Assembly: GCA_964006375.1 (NCBI GenBank)
Contig: OZ023263.1
Coordinates: 136,148,063-136,212,062 of the forward strand
Length of the DNA: 64,000 nucleotides
Origin: Tillus elongatus
Taxonomy: Eukaryota > Arthropoda > Insecta > Coleoptera > Cleridae
Direction: 5' to 3'
Positions 54,016-64,000 of this stretch are shown here, piece after piece (positions within the stretch are counted from its first letter, which is position 1; each line of letters starts with the position of its first letter). The position numbers and the translations under genes were made by a program. Below the pieces are notes generated by a model, which was not told where the DNA came from, did not search any database, and saw only the letters and a program-made list of their open reading frames with translations.

Positions 54016-57000
54016 TTCCAAAATCACTGTTCCTTGAACAAGTCTGCACAGCAATTGGTAGGGTGAGTTTTTATATTGTTCTGTCTCTGGTCTAGGCTGT
54101 CCGTAGATCAGTTGTCTTTTGCAGTCCAGAGCTTTACACTCGCACAAGATGTGCTGAGCTGATTCCTCCCCCTCGCTGCAGAGTCTGCATGCCAGGTCCC
54201 CATCGAACCGCCCTATTTTATGCAGGTGTTTCTTGACAGCCATGTGTCCCGTCAAGAGTCCTGTTATGTTCCTAAGCTGTCCTCTGCGAAGATTTAGCAG
54301 CACCACATCACTTTGGACTGGGTTGCCCAATTAATGACTTCCCGTGTTTGAGATCTGGACAATCTGCCCAGTATGTCTTATGCTGTTCCCTGACCCAGGA
54401 CTTGATGGTTCCCCTGGCCGTGCCTTTCGATACGCCCAGGATCGTTTCTGGTCCCATAAAAGGTTCTGCTGGTCCTCTCTTCGCAAGACTGTCAGGTTCT
54501 TCATTGCCTTTGACTCCCGAGTGACCCAGATGAGGGTGACCTCATCCTGCCCAGCCAGGTCGCTCGTCTCGTCTCGGAATTCACTTACCAGCCTGGAATT
54601 TACCCGTGGCCTGAAAGACCGTTGCATAAGCTCCGAGGGAAATACTGTGACCCGAATTAATGCCTGTCACCGTCCCATGCTCTCCGCCGGATCAATCCGT
54701 GAACCAGACGAGCGCGACCCGTGGTAGGTCCGGCGTCTCCCCTCGCCATGCCTCGCGGTCGGAGATTACCACTGTAAACATATTATCCCTGCAAATTCTC
54801 GGGCTCGCGAAGCCTGACCTCATTTAAGCATGGGCCCCTTCACGATTTCCTGAATTTTGCAGTGGCCCCTGCAGCCTGGGTTGGTCTTCAGTCTGTCATT
54901 ACATGCCAGCCTGTATAGTCCTAGCCTGGCCTCCCCCATGATAACTAAGTGTATAGGAATAGGGGGGGGGGATTGGGAAGATCCAGCAACACTTCCATGG
55001 CAGCTGTTGGTGTTGAAGTCATGGCCGCTGTGATGCCGAGGTAAGCCACCCTTTGGATCTTGCCTAGTTTTTGTTTGGCACTGGATTGTGTCACCTTAGG
55101 CCACCACACCAGTGCCACATATGTTAACGATGGACTGACCACCCTTGTGTACAGCCAGTGGGCTATACTAGGTCTTAGTCCCCACGTTTTCCCATATAGC
55201 CGCCTAGTGAAGGATAAGGTCATAACTGCCTTGTCCAGTATTTTTTCAACGTGACCAATCCAGGCTACTTTGTAGTTCAATACGATCCCAAGATATTTTA
55301 CCTCTCTGTTCATTGGGATGTGTCTACCGTATAGAGTGAGAGTTATGTGCCCCCCCCCCCCCACTTCCCCCTTCTCGTAAACGGTATGACGGTTGCTTTC
55401 TCGGGGCTCACCCCGAGCCCTTGGCCAACAGTCCACCTTTCCGCCACTGTCAGTGCTGTCTGCATGCGCTCCCACACAGACTGTGTAACCTTTCCTCGAA
55501 CTATGATGACAATGTTGTCCGCATAGCCCTGTACCTCCTACCCCCTCCCGAGAGCCACCCTAGCAAGCCGTTCACGACTACGCACCAGAACAGGGGAGAC
55601 AGAACGCTCCCCTAAGGACATCGCGCCGCGAGCCCCGCCAGAAGAGTCCCTCCCGCGACTGAGGTGAACACCGCCCTGTCCCTGAGCAGGGAAATGATCC
55701 ACCTGCAGTAGCTGTCCTCTGTTCCCCGCTCCCTGACAGCTGCCAGTACCGATCGGAATGAGGTGTTGCTAAAGCCCCCTCTATGTCTAAGAAGGCCCCC
55801 AGCGCCACATCCCTGTTCTTCAGCGTATTCTCTAGTGTCAGCACCAGTTGGTGCAATGCTGTTTCTGTTGAGACTCCTGCTCTGTATGCGTATTGTCCGC
55901 AGTGTAAAGGATATGCTTCCAGTACACTGCCCCTAATGTGCCGGTCGAGCTGTTTTCCATTGTTTTTAGCAAGAAGGACATGATACTTATGAACTCAGGG
56001 ACTTTGCCTGGTCTGTTGGACGCCCAGGTTTAGGAAAGAATACAACCCTGGCCAGTCTCCATGCCCTCGGAATATACCCAAGAGCCAGTCTGGCCCTCAT
56101 AATGAGCGTAAGCGACGGCGCCAGTATGTCTATACCCTGTTGGAGCATGATAAGCATTATTCCTTTGAATCCCAGGGATTAGAATGGCTTGAAGCTGTTA
56201 ATGGCCCATCTGATTTTGCTCCAAGTAACCACCTCTTTAGCGACTGTCCAGTCTACACTAGATGCCCGCCTATACGGCGCCTCTATTTCTGAGTGTTCCC
56301 ATTCCGGAGGTGATTGGTTTATTATGTTGCAACTGCCCTTGGACAGGATCTTGTGTAGTCGATCACTCTCGGATGTATTCTCCACTTCCTCGCAGTGCAT
56401 CCTGCACGACTCCTTCCTGGCGCCCTCAGTCTTTTGTTATAGGTCGTTAGGGCACTATATTCATCCCATGCTCCCGACCGTTTGGCCGCGTTAAACAGCT
56501 TACAAACCTGCGTCCTTCTTTGCCTAAGGTCCTCATTCCACCACGGGACATTACTGGTGGACGCCCTCATTTTCAGGGGAAGTTGGCGTTATAGGCCGAT
56601 TGTGTCTCTCACTTGGGCTGCCGCAATCTCGAGGTCTATTGAATTGTATATGGTACTCTTAACCCCCCTGCTAGGTCTAACCTGTAGGCTTCCTAATCCG
56701 CCTTGAGAGGGTCCTGGTACCATACCGTTTGTCTTTCGACTTTGGCGATTTCAAACCGGATGTATCTGTGGTCTGAACTACTCACTTTCTCAGATACAAC
56801 CCAGTCCTTAATAAAGTCACCCAGAAACTGGGTGGAAACTGTTAGATATAAAACTTTCTCACACCGTATTGTGACGGAGGTCGGTTTATTACCTCTATTC
56901 AATATGTCTACATTAAATTTTATAAAGAATTGTAAACGTGGCGCGATCCTAGAGTTTGTGTCCGACCTGCCCCACAACTCATGGTGCGCGTTCGCGCCCA

Positions 57001-57390
57001 TGCCGTTGATGGTCTGCCATCCACCTGCTCTGCTACCCACCATCAGCTGCTCCAATTCCTTGGGTAAGGAGGGTCCGTGCTGTCCCCTGGTAGATAAGTC
57101 AATCCGACAGTAATGTCACTCGGCCTATCCGCTACTCCACATCGGATTTAGATCGTTGCCGGGTCCCTGGAACAGAAATTCAATAGAGGCAGAAACTCTA
57201 TCCCTTCCCTGACAAAAATACAGGCCCTCGGGTTCTCGCCGGATCTGCTGTAGATGAGCTTTCCAGGAGCTCCGTCGAGTCCTTTGATTTCTCCTTTATA
57301 GGTGTACGGTTCCTGGACCCGTGTTCCTCAGCGCCATCAGTAGTCCGGCCGTGGCTGTCATACTGTCCCATCAACCCCCGGTTATTTCCC
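54016..57390 (-). pseudogene. LINE ORF2: endonuclease, RT, RNase H
   Basis: Domains in order on the minus strand. APE-type endonuclease (57380-56700): EPYTYKGEIKGLDGAPGKLI, GANAHHELWGRSDTNSR, and SSDHRYIRFEI near its end. Linker: PWWNEDLRQRR (56548-56516). RT: GAFLDIEGAL (55796-55767), where the family has DIEGAFD, and GYADNIVII (55530-55505), in which the YADD catalytic motif has become YADN. RT thumb: 55420-54945 (VKYLGIVLNYKVAW). RNase H remnants: about 54,700-54,331 (EVTLIWV). C-terminal Cys/His motif: CRLCSEGEESAQHILCEC (54183-54130). RNase H together with this endonuclease suggests an R1/LOA or I-like group. Dead copy. Confidence 0.85.
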
Positions 57391-58110
57391 TAGTGAGTGA
57401 AAGCTAACCCTCCCCAGGCCCCAGAATGCCTTAAAGGAGGTTCCTTCAATGGCTCTGTAAGACGCCTGGTCGATCGAAAAGGCGATAGTCTGTCCTTTCT
57501 TCTCTGCCTTCATGCCTAGAACCGACGAGTGTTGTGTCCCCAGTTGAGGGTTCTGTATCTTCAGTCTGCGGACCACGGTCTCCTGCGGGACGGTGTCAGG
57601 AATTCATACGAGGACCTTGTGTCTCTTTGGGAGGTCTTTGGGCTCGACGGCTGTCAAGTCCACCCCCTCCCAAAGCTGACCGAGGCCCCCGATCGTTTTC
57701 CGCAGCCAGTCTTGCGACTGCGGGCCGGCACAGATTATCCAGAAGATGCCCCCGCCAGGCGCGCCCGGTGGAACTGAGACGAGCTCTCCTTCTCCTGAAG
57801 AGAGTCCACCGCAGCTACCACCGCAGACTGGATCAGGTCCACCTTCCCCTGGTCTAGCGTGACCTCAGGATGGCGTCTGTCAATTACTGCAATCTCGAGG
57901 CCCTCCGCGGCCTCCCTATACGAGCCAGTGTGCGCCGATGTCCCGGCCGTGGTCCTTTTGGGACGTCTGTCTGTAGTAGGCGTGCTAGAGTCCGAGCGCT
58001 GCCTCTTCTGACTCGCACTCTTCTCTTGCGCCTTTACGGGTTTCTCGACCGTCCATGCCACGGTCGCCATTTTCTGCACCCACCCGAGCTTCTTTCTTTG
58101 CACCCCGGAA
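57380..58110 (-). pseudogene. LINE ORF1 (gag-like)
   Basis: The frame 58103-57735 is basic and Ser/Thr-rich (RQRSDSSTPTTDRRPKRTTA, then VTLDQGKVDLIQSAVVAAVD), typical of ORF1 of this LINE group, which binds the element RNA. Reading continues with a frameshift to about 57382 (KKGQTIAFSIDQASYRAIEG). No intact zinc knuckles were found. A start further upstream (to about 58250) is possible. Confidence 0.6.
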
Positions 58111-58758
58111 AGGCGATTGGATTACAGGGACAGTCCCTCTACCCGTGCAGTAAGGTCCTGGTGGAGGAGCCCCCAGAGTCCAGAGTCCGCGGACATCGCC
58201 GCCCTCCGGTGGGACCCAGTCTCCAGCTTGGGTGCCAGGGCTGAAGCTACCCTCCGATCCCCCGTATCTACGTCGGTCGTGAGACCCCCAGAATCTGCGG
58301 ACGCTGCTGCCCCCTGGCTCGTCTCTGTTTCCGGAATAACCTCAAGGCATGAGTCTAGCTGGAGCCACTCCTCGAGCCTAATTGGTTTCGGTTTTATTCA
58401 TATTTGTCTTCTCCATGTTCTCATGATAATGGGGGAATTGCTGTCCACACCATCAGACCCCCTGTGTGGTGCAAGGCTGGTTACTCTGGAGCGTTGCCCG
58501 GTACTCGAGAGGTTCAGTTCACGGCACAATCCCCCTGGTTCCATCCATCCCTAGGCACGGGTCACATGACACAGTGGATTGGGAGAGTTTTATCGACCTC
58601 CACGTCTAGATCCGACATGTTCAGTTATAAGCAGGGTCACCTCGTGCAGGATGCGGCTCTTCACTGCGCATGACGGTCTTGCTTCATCGAAAGCTCATGT
58701 TGTTTCCACTTCCTCAGCTTACCCCATGGAGTCCTTTGGTCCCCGACTCCTCGACCCC

Positions 58759-59342
58759 AATCGCACCCCATACCATCGCCTTTCGTGTAAGGGCCGTGTG
58801 CCGTTCCACATAAAATTCTAAATGTCTGCGTTCTCCACGTAATCGTCTTACTCTTCTGCGACCAATGTGGACCTAAAGACAGAATCGGGGATCGTCAGAA
58901 AACACAACACGATCCGATTCATCATCCCAATTTGATCTGCCGTCACACCGCTCAAGCAGAGCAGCACGGTGTCGAGGTGTAAGTGAGAGACATAAAAATG
59001 GTCTATACGGGCGAAGTCCACAAGCGATAAACCGTCGCCATAGATACTCTTTGTTGTGAAACTCGCAACTAAGTATTTCTAACCGGACGAGTTGTCTTGT
59101 AAAGCCGCTATCTCAAATGACGATCTTCCCGCGCTGAAGTTGCTCGAGGTCGTCTGGATCCAATGATTATGGGTTCCTTTTTCAGATCACCTATACCAGC
59201 ACTGCCACACTGTTGACACACTGCGTGCTATGCGGTCAGAAATTTGTCTGATTGAAAAACCGGCTTCCCGTATACCAACAATGCGCCCCCTTTCAAATTC
59301 ACTTAAATGATTGTAATTGTCGTGTAAACGGTGCCTAGGCAT
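58759..59342 (-). pseudogene. Tc1 transposase, N-terminal part
   Basis: The start codon is at 59342-59340. The protein begins MPRHRLHDNYNHLSEFERGR and continues IVGIREAGFSIRQISDRI, the paired-type DNA-binding HTH of Tc1 transposases. The remaining N-terminal half is readable with stops down to the VMVWGAI-like segment (complement of 58785-58766), where the LINE interrupts it. The missing remainder resumes at 53914. Confidence 0.85.
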
Positions 59343-59582
59343 AACAACTCAATGACTAAAATAAATTGAGCACAAATCACTACGGAATATTGTTTCGAAC
59401 TGAAGAAAACGGAAATTTAAAGAGATATTTTTTTTATAAAACAAAATTAAAAAGTGTACATCTGTTAAAAATGTTTCTCCATATTGTTACCATTTCTTAG
59501 TGGAGACAAAACAGAGTAGTTTAAAAAAATATTGCAATTGGTCGACTTTTACTGGGTGTTCTGATTTTTTGGACAGCCAGTA

Positions 59583-60289
59583 TAAAATATTAATCGCCGA
59601 AGAAGCACCTTTAACCACTTTAAGTGAAGCAATATATACCGATCTCTTTCTGAACTTAGCGATACTCCACAGCAAACTATTATGCATATTATCACTATCT
59701 CATTTTTGTTAGCAGTAGAAAAAACCGGATAAACTGAAAAAACATATGTTTTCTTCTCTATATAAATTGGATTATGAACATAAATATTTAGAGTCCTCAA
59801 GAAAATCTGGTGAGTAATTTAATCTGACCTTGTTACAGTCAAGTCTGCACGTATTTGTTTTAATACTATTTAACTATCTAACTGTTTGCTACGGTTAATG
59901 ATATATATTCACGTTGAATTCATCAAATTTTTAGAAGCTTGTCTACACCTTATAATACATCACATGTTTGTTATTTTATTTGACTACTCCACATCTAAAC
60001 ACATATCATGTCTTGTATTAATAAAAAAAAATGGTTTTCTAGGATCCAACATAGACCTTTTATAGACTGCTCCTTTAAAAACATTTGTGGAAATAAAGAA
60101 AATCAGTCAATGGACAAGCCTCGCTAGATTATGGTTCATGTTTAGAGTAGAAAGCGTATGCATTAAAATATAAAAACGAATGTAGAACTAACGTGGATAA
60201 CCCCCGATCTTCGCTTTTAGAACAAATGTGCTGTCCAGCTACAGTAAGGGTTTACAGCAAAGCTACATTATATGAAGATCAGAATTATA
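59583..60289. other. no gene recognised
   Basis: AT-rich; weak upstream extension of the YqaJ-like sequence is possible in 60180-60290 but not readable. Confidence 0.4.
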
Positions 60290-60625
60290 AAATGCATTTA
60301 AATCGTATCAGCTGGATATGGCTAAAAATCAGAACAATTTAAGAATTGAAGCAATAAGATTTTACTTAAATCCACAATATGCACAGTTTACTGCATCGCC
60401 AGTTGGTCTAACACCACATACTGTGCATCAGGGTGGATTGAAGTAAAATGCCCCTACTGCGTCAGTGATATTGGTATTCAGGATTTGGAAATTAAAGAAA
60501 ATTGATGTTAGGTTAGAAGACGGCAATTATAAGTTGCATATGTCACATCACTACTATTATCAAATAAAAATGCAACTGACAATTACGGAGATGCCGCATT
60601 GTGACTCCATTGTTGGGAGTCGCTC
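60290..60625 (+). pseudogene. YqaJ-type viral recombinase/exonuclease fragment
   Basis: Plus-strand pieces in shifting frames: YQLDMAKNQNNLRIEAIRFY and QYAQFTASPVGL (60306-60410), then GWIEVKCPYCVSDIGIQDLE (about 60431-60490), then LEDGNYKLHMSHHYYYQIKM, QLTITEMPHCD (60515-60605). The SPDGL, (I)E(V)KCP and YYYQ(I)QMQL motifs define YqaJ-family (lambda-exonuclease-like) nucleases; the Glu and Lys of the EVKCP motif are still present and the Asp of SPDGL is Val here. Such proteins are multicopy in many arthropod genomes. At least two frameshifts; ends next to a tRNA-like sequence. Confidence 0.72.
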
Positions 60626-60632
60626 AAATTAC

Positions 60633-60716
60633 GGGGCGAGTAGCTGAGTTGGCTCGGCAAATAACTGGTGAAATTGGGACAATAAGGTTGCAGGTTCGAA
60701 TCCCTTACAAAAACAG
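60633..60716 (+). ncRNA. tRNA-like sequence (SINE head or tRNA pseudogene)
   Basis: GGGGCGAGTAGCTGAGTTGG carries a good A box (TAGCTGAGTTGG). CAGGTTCGAATCCC at 60691-60704 is a perfect B box. The spacing of about 50 bp suits a tRNA, but the acceptor stem does not close convincingly. No SINE body is recognisable because LINE sequence starts soon after. Confidence 0.6.
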
Positions 60717-60734
60717 CCGGTTTTTTCACTCGAG

Positions 60735-61716
60735 TATGGAATGCAGGAGTTTGTCAAGGTTCAGCTTTAGCCCCTACTTTGTTTCATCTCCACATCAATG
60801 ACCTCCTCTCTAGCACATCCAACCCAGTTCACAGTTACGTGGACGACAGCACCCTTCACTCAAATATACAATATTCTAAGCCTGTCTCTTTAGCCCAATT
60901 AGGGTTCTGTCTCCGTGGATCTCCAAAAAATATTAGACTGGGGAAGTAGAAATCTTGTACAATTCAACCCCACCAAATCTCAGTCTTGCTTTCTTTCTCA
61001 TAAGAGATACACCAGCCTAGACCCATCACAATGAACAACCAAGTTATTCAAAGTAATGCGTCCTTTTCACTTGTTGGCATTTCTGTGGATCGAAATCTCA
61101 ATTGGCACCAACATGTCACATCAATTGCAGAAGCGGCTGCTAAGAAAATATGTTTCCTCTTCCCGGCTCGCAAATACTTTTCACCAGCTAATCTCTATAC
61201 CCTATATACTTTACAAATAAGGCCAAACCTTGAATACTGCTCCCACATCTGGGGTGCCGCTGCTGCTTCTACACTCGCTATCCTGGACTCCATTCAGAAG
61301 AGAGCTATACGTCTCATCGGTGATCCTACCCCCACCCAATGGCTATCATCCATTGGCCACGGACGTGCCGTTGGTGACCTCTGTCTCTTTTATAGATATC
61401 TACAAGGGCACTGCTCAGAGGATCTTTCTTCCATAGTTCCTCCACCTGCTGCCTTTAACAGATCTACCAGGGGAACAGAGCGAATGCACCCTTCTACTGT
61501 CCAGGTCACCAGACATAGAACATCTTGTTATGCCCGCTGTTTTGTCCCGAAGACTTCCAAGTTGTCGAATTCCTTGCCGGCACATGTTTTTCCTTCTACT
61601 CCGGACCTCCAAACCTTCAAGTCCAGAATTAACAAGTTACCTCTTTCCTCCTTGTCGACACCCATGGTTTAGGCTGTAAGCTCTCGTGGTGTATTGTTGA
61701 AATATAAAAAAATGGC
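60735..61716 (+). pseudogene. jockey/CR1-like LINE, RT C-terminal half and 3' end
   Basis: It opens with GVCQGSALAPTLFHLHINDL (RT motif, usual PQGSVLxPTLF) and SYVDDSTLHSN (YxDD kept) at 60745-60860. The long frame 61031-61672 follows, with LVGISVDRNLNWHQHVTSIA, RPNLEYCSHIWG, SIQKRAIRLIGDPT, RAVGDLCLFYRYLQGHCSE and TFKSRINKLP, the conserved C-terminal part of this LINE group. An A-rich tail ends it near 61716. It is 5'-truncated, with frameshifts between the RT motif and the long frame. It abuts an antisense errantivirus env, which it appears to interrupt. Same group as 16500-17700. Confidence 0.85.
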
Positions 61717-63130
61717 CAGCTTTCGATAGAATATAGGTGGTATTGGATATCGACTTTGGGAGGTTCCGTAATTCCAAAATGATGACGTGAATCTTGATGT
61801 GTTCTCATAGTATGTTGATCGATTGATATGTCGCAATTTGGATAAATTTCCACTAGGTAGGTCCCTTCCAAAGGTATGTTATCTTTGGATTTTCCACAGT
61901 GCTGTACGGCGACCACTTCTTTAGGGGCTATAATCATCCACTTATTGATTTCAAGTTTTTGGATCTTGGTATTCTCTCTCCACTTTAGTCAGCAGCGAGT
62001 GGCAAGTGTTGTTTTTCATATATTTAAGCATCTGCACCTCACAGGGTGGCGATTGTTAAATTTTCATGGTGTTTGGTTCTTGACATAAGTATTCTTGATT
62101 TGATACTTCTTTGCATTTGTGGTTGGAGAACATATAGTTTTGCTCATCTAGAAGAAGGTATTTAGATTTTGGTATTATAACTTGAAAGTTATAATTGATT
62201 GGAACCGGTAGAGGGTATAAATGATAGTAATTGTAATTCTCGATTTCAACTATAGGCATTTCTATTATAAAAACAATTTTGTTTTCCTTACTGTATGCTT
62301 TAATATTTAGTGTCTGTTCAAATAACAATATATTTTCGATCTCAGGTGTAAATGGTAACTTACTTGATATTAATTTTGTTTCTACGAATTTTATTTCCGA
62401 TAGGAGATCTGTTGGTTCAGTCATTGAGTTATGAAATGTATTTAATTTTGCAAAACTGATAGCTGCTTCGATTTTCTCAAATATGTCGTATATATTTTGG
62501 TAATAGGCACTAATTTGTGATAGGAGCATTTGAATAAGAAAAAAGTTATAAGTTTCAGTGTTTTCTGTTTAATGTTTTTGATTGCCATTTCAGTTTAAAC
62601 TATTCTTGATTCTAAAATGATCTGATTATGTTCAAGAGTCCGAGTCACATTGTAAAATTTTGATATTGAGGCTTGCAGTAACGTAATTTGTTCTGCCATT
62701 AATGTTTTAATTTTGAACTGGCTTTCTGAAAGCGATGTGATTGCTTGATCGTATCTTAAGGCATCACCTTGATCTAAATTTACAGTAATTGCCCTTATTA
62801 TTGAACCAATACAATCAATAAGCCCTCTTTTCGTTCTTTTATAGACTGGATTTAATTGGATTATTTGTCTGTTTACTCTATTTTCTAGATTAACGATCAA
62901 ATTATAAGAGTTATAGAATTCTCTCTTATGTGATGCAGAGTTCTCTCTAGCAACTTTTAGTCTTAGAAAATTTTGTTGACGCTCTTTAAATTACTTTAAA
63001 ATACTAGTGATGTCAAATATTTGTATAAATGACCAGTAATCTATAATATTTTGTGCTGAACATAGTTTTAGAGGTAGGAGGTCAGGATAATCGTTGAGGT
63101 GATGAAACTTGGGGGTAGTAATGTCACAGA
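61717..63130 (-). pseudogene. errantivirus-type env (fusion-protein-like), broken and truncated
   Basis: The minus-strand frames 62900-62595, 62529-62056 and 61937-61717 are successive pieces of an env protein. Upstream decayed sequence reaches about 63120. A multibasic cleavage-type motif followed by a hydrophobic stretch lies near 62835-62780, as in the fusion proteins of insect errantiviruses and baculovirus F-type proteins. In life such a protein mediates membrane fusion. Here there is an in-frame stop near 62595, at least two further frame changes, and the C-terminal membrane anchor is missing because LINE sequence begins at 61716. It follows the pol gene, the normal errantivirus order. 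Not functional. Confidence 0.8.
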
Positions 63131-63133
63131 CTG

Positions 63134-64000
63134 TCACTGTTCCCCACCTGTAACAACCGAAGTTGGTTTTAGTTCTTTAAAGTGGACAGTTTGAATTTTG
63201 TTATTACTATCTTTAATTTTTGCCTTATTATTTTCTACAATTTCTATAATAGTAAATGGCCCTTTAAATTTATTTTCCTTCTCGTTTCGCCTTCCCAATT
63301 TTTTATAAACTGTTTGTCCTAATTTAAATTGATAGGTTTCCGGCCCCAAGTGATTTCTGGAGTCTAATATTTTTTGTTTATTGCTGATTTGATTTTGGTT
63401 TATCGATTCGTATGAGTTTGCAATTTTGTTCTTATGATTTAAAATGTAATCGATAAAGAAATTATCTTTTATCAGATCTGAGGGATCCCTTGCATTGGTG
63501 TGTCCTAGGGTAAGTTCTAAAGGGACATATTTAGTTGAAGAATGTATTGAATTGTTGTACGCAATTACCGCATACTTCATAAGAGTTCGAACATTTTTAT
63601 TTTTGTGTATTTCTCGTAGTATTCTTAAACGTTCCAGCAGAGTCGAGTGGAATCTTTCGACTAGACCGTTTGCTTCGTGATGGACTGGAGTTGTAAAGTG
63701 AATATTTATTTTGTGTAATTTTAACAGCTCTTGTACCATTAGGTTCTTAAATTCAGTTCCGGAATCAGAGATTATTCGCGAGGCCGTGCCGTAAAATGAA
63801 AAGTATGTTATTAAGGACTCACATATTTCTATGGCGTTTTTGCTTTCTATATGTATAGCCGGACCTAGTCTACTAGGCATCTATTATTGTCAAAAATTGT
63901 TGATTGTCAAATTTAAATATATCGACATGTATTCGAAAGGTTTACCTACAGTTTCAGTTAATAACAATGGGACGTATGGTGGGTTTCTATTATATTTTGT
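63134..64000 (-). pseudogene. errantivirus/gypsy-type pol, integrase region
   Basis: The minus-strand frame 63880-63134 (248 codons) is the integrase core and C-terminal domain. The second catalytic Asp is in RIISDSGTEF and the Glu in EANGLVERFHSTLLERLR (about 63665). A C-terminal chromatin/DNA-binding region follows (KFKGPFTIIEIVENNKAKIK). The first catalytic Asp segment (VDIFKFDNQQF) lies just upstream, near 63920, in another frame. There is therefore a frameshift near 63875, and the pol polyprotein runs off the window edge. In the intact family integrase inserts the viral cDNA. env lies downstream; no LTR is inside the window. Confidence 0.9.

Larger units (their letters stand above)
53915..58758 (-). 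mobile_element. R1/LOA-like non-LTR retrotransposon, near full length
   Basis: A GC-richer 4.84-kb block with minus-strand ORF1, endonuclease, RT, RNase H and a C-terminal Cys/His motif in that order, ending in the 3' block GGGCGGAACAGACGCGGACG near 53960-53940. It is inserted in a Tc1 transposase gene: TGCGATT (complement of 58759-58765) and TACGATA (complement of 53908-53914) look like a diverged target duplication. Many frameshifts make it inactive. Short 3' fragments of the same family lie at 17040-17095 and 39945-40040. Confidence 0.85.
53346..59582 (-). mobile_element. Tc1-type transposon split by a LINE
   Basis: The outer ends are inverted: TACTGACTTTCAAAAAATCC and GAACACCCAGTAAGAG at the left (53346-53381), and TACTGGCTGTCCAAAAAATC and GAACACCCAGTAAAAG on the complement at the right (59582-59545). 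Between them are the two halves of a Tc1 transposase gene and, inserted in it, a 4.84-kb LINE. Without the LINE the element would be about 1.4 kb, normal for Tc1 elements. Confidence 0.88.

Noticed and set aside
54344..58821. Plus-strand frames of 60-145 codons in the 54-59 kb block
   Set aside because: They are antisense shadows of the minus-strand LINE ORFs, favoured by the higher GC content there.
60633..60716. Functional tRNA gene
   Set aside because: Good A and B boxes but the acceptor stem and anticodon arm do not fold convincingly; treated as tRNA-like only.

Overview
The window looks like a gene-poor, AT-rich piece of an animal nuclear genome, most probably an insect. The reasons are an insect-retrovirus (errantivirus-type) pol/env remnant, an R1/LOA-like LINE, jockey/CR1-like LINEs, Tc1/mariner, hAT, P-type (THAP) and Academ-like transposons, tRNA-derived SINEs, and at least 18 very long (TA)n tracts. 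I found no intact host gene, rRNA, operon or CRISPR array. Nearly everything recognisable is a decayed mobile element, and most long reading frames are either transposon fragments or frames through (TA)n that read as Tyr-Ile repeats.

Layout. 0-3.8 kb: compound microsatellite, a full SINE with target-site duplication, an 850-bp mariner-type MITE. 3.8-14.2 kb: large copies of a TIR repeat family that carries an internal (TA)n, a foldback hairpin element, a mariner transposase remnant and an internally deleted hAT. 14.3-19.5 kb: two LINE reverse-transcriptase pseudogenes and a second SINE family. 21.5-32 kb: more copies of the (TA)n-bearing family and a GC-richer block at 29.2-31.4 kb with three 100-bp tandem repeats upstream of a small ORF, resembling the 5' end of a LINE. 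32.6-34.8 kb: a complete but dead mariner-like element with terminal inverted repeats of about 430 bp, sitting inside a (TA)n tract. 37.2-38.0 kb: another mariner-type transposase pseudogene.

40.2-44.6 kb is the most interesting block: a 4.39-kb element with terminal inverted repeats of about 210 bp and a 3-bp target duplication. It carries a degenerate gene with a PIN/XPG-like nuclease region and a C-terminal cysteine-rich (CXC/Cys8-type) region, the features I associate with Academ-type transposons. Inside its coding region sits a 1.22-kb P-superfamily (THAP) element with a perfect 8-bp target duplication. The whole element is itself inserted in an interspersed repeat whose uninterrupted paralogue lies next door at 39.5-39.9 kb.

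45-53 kb: SINEs, a LINE fragment, the longest (TA)n tracts and a 118-bp-arm palindrome. 53.3-59.6 kb: a Tc1 element whose transposase gene is split by a 4.8-kb R1/LOA-like LINE. 60.2-64 kb: a YqaJ-type exonuclease pseudogene, a tRNA-like sequence, a LINE 3' half that abuts and probably truncates an errantivirus env, and the env and integrase regions running off the right edge.

The elements do not form a cooperating pathway. The informative relationship is insertion order: nested insertions with recognisable target duplications, and a repeated tendency of TA-targeting elements to sit in (TA)n tracts.
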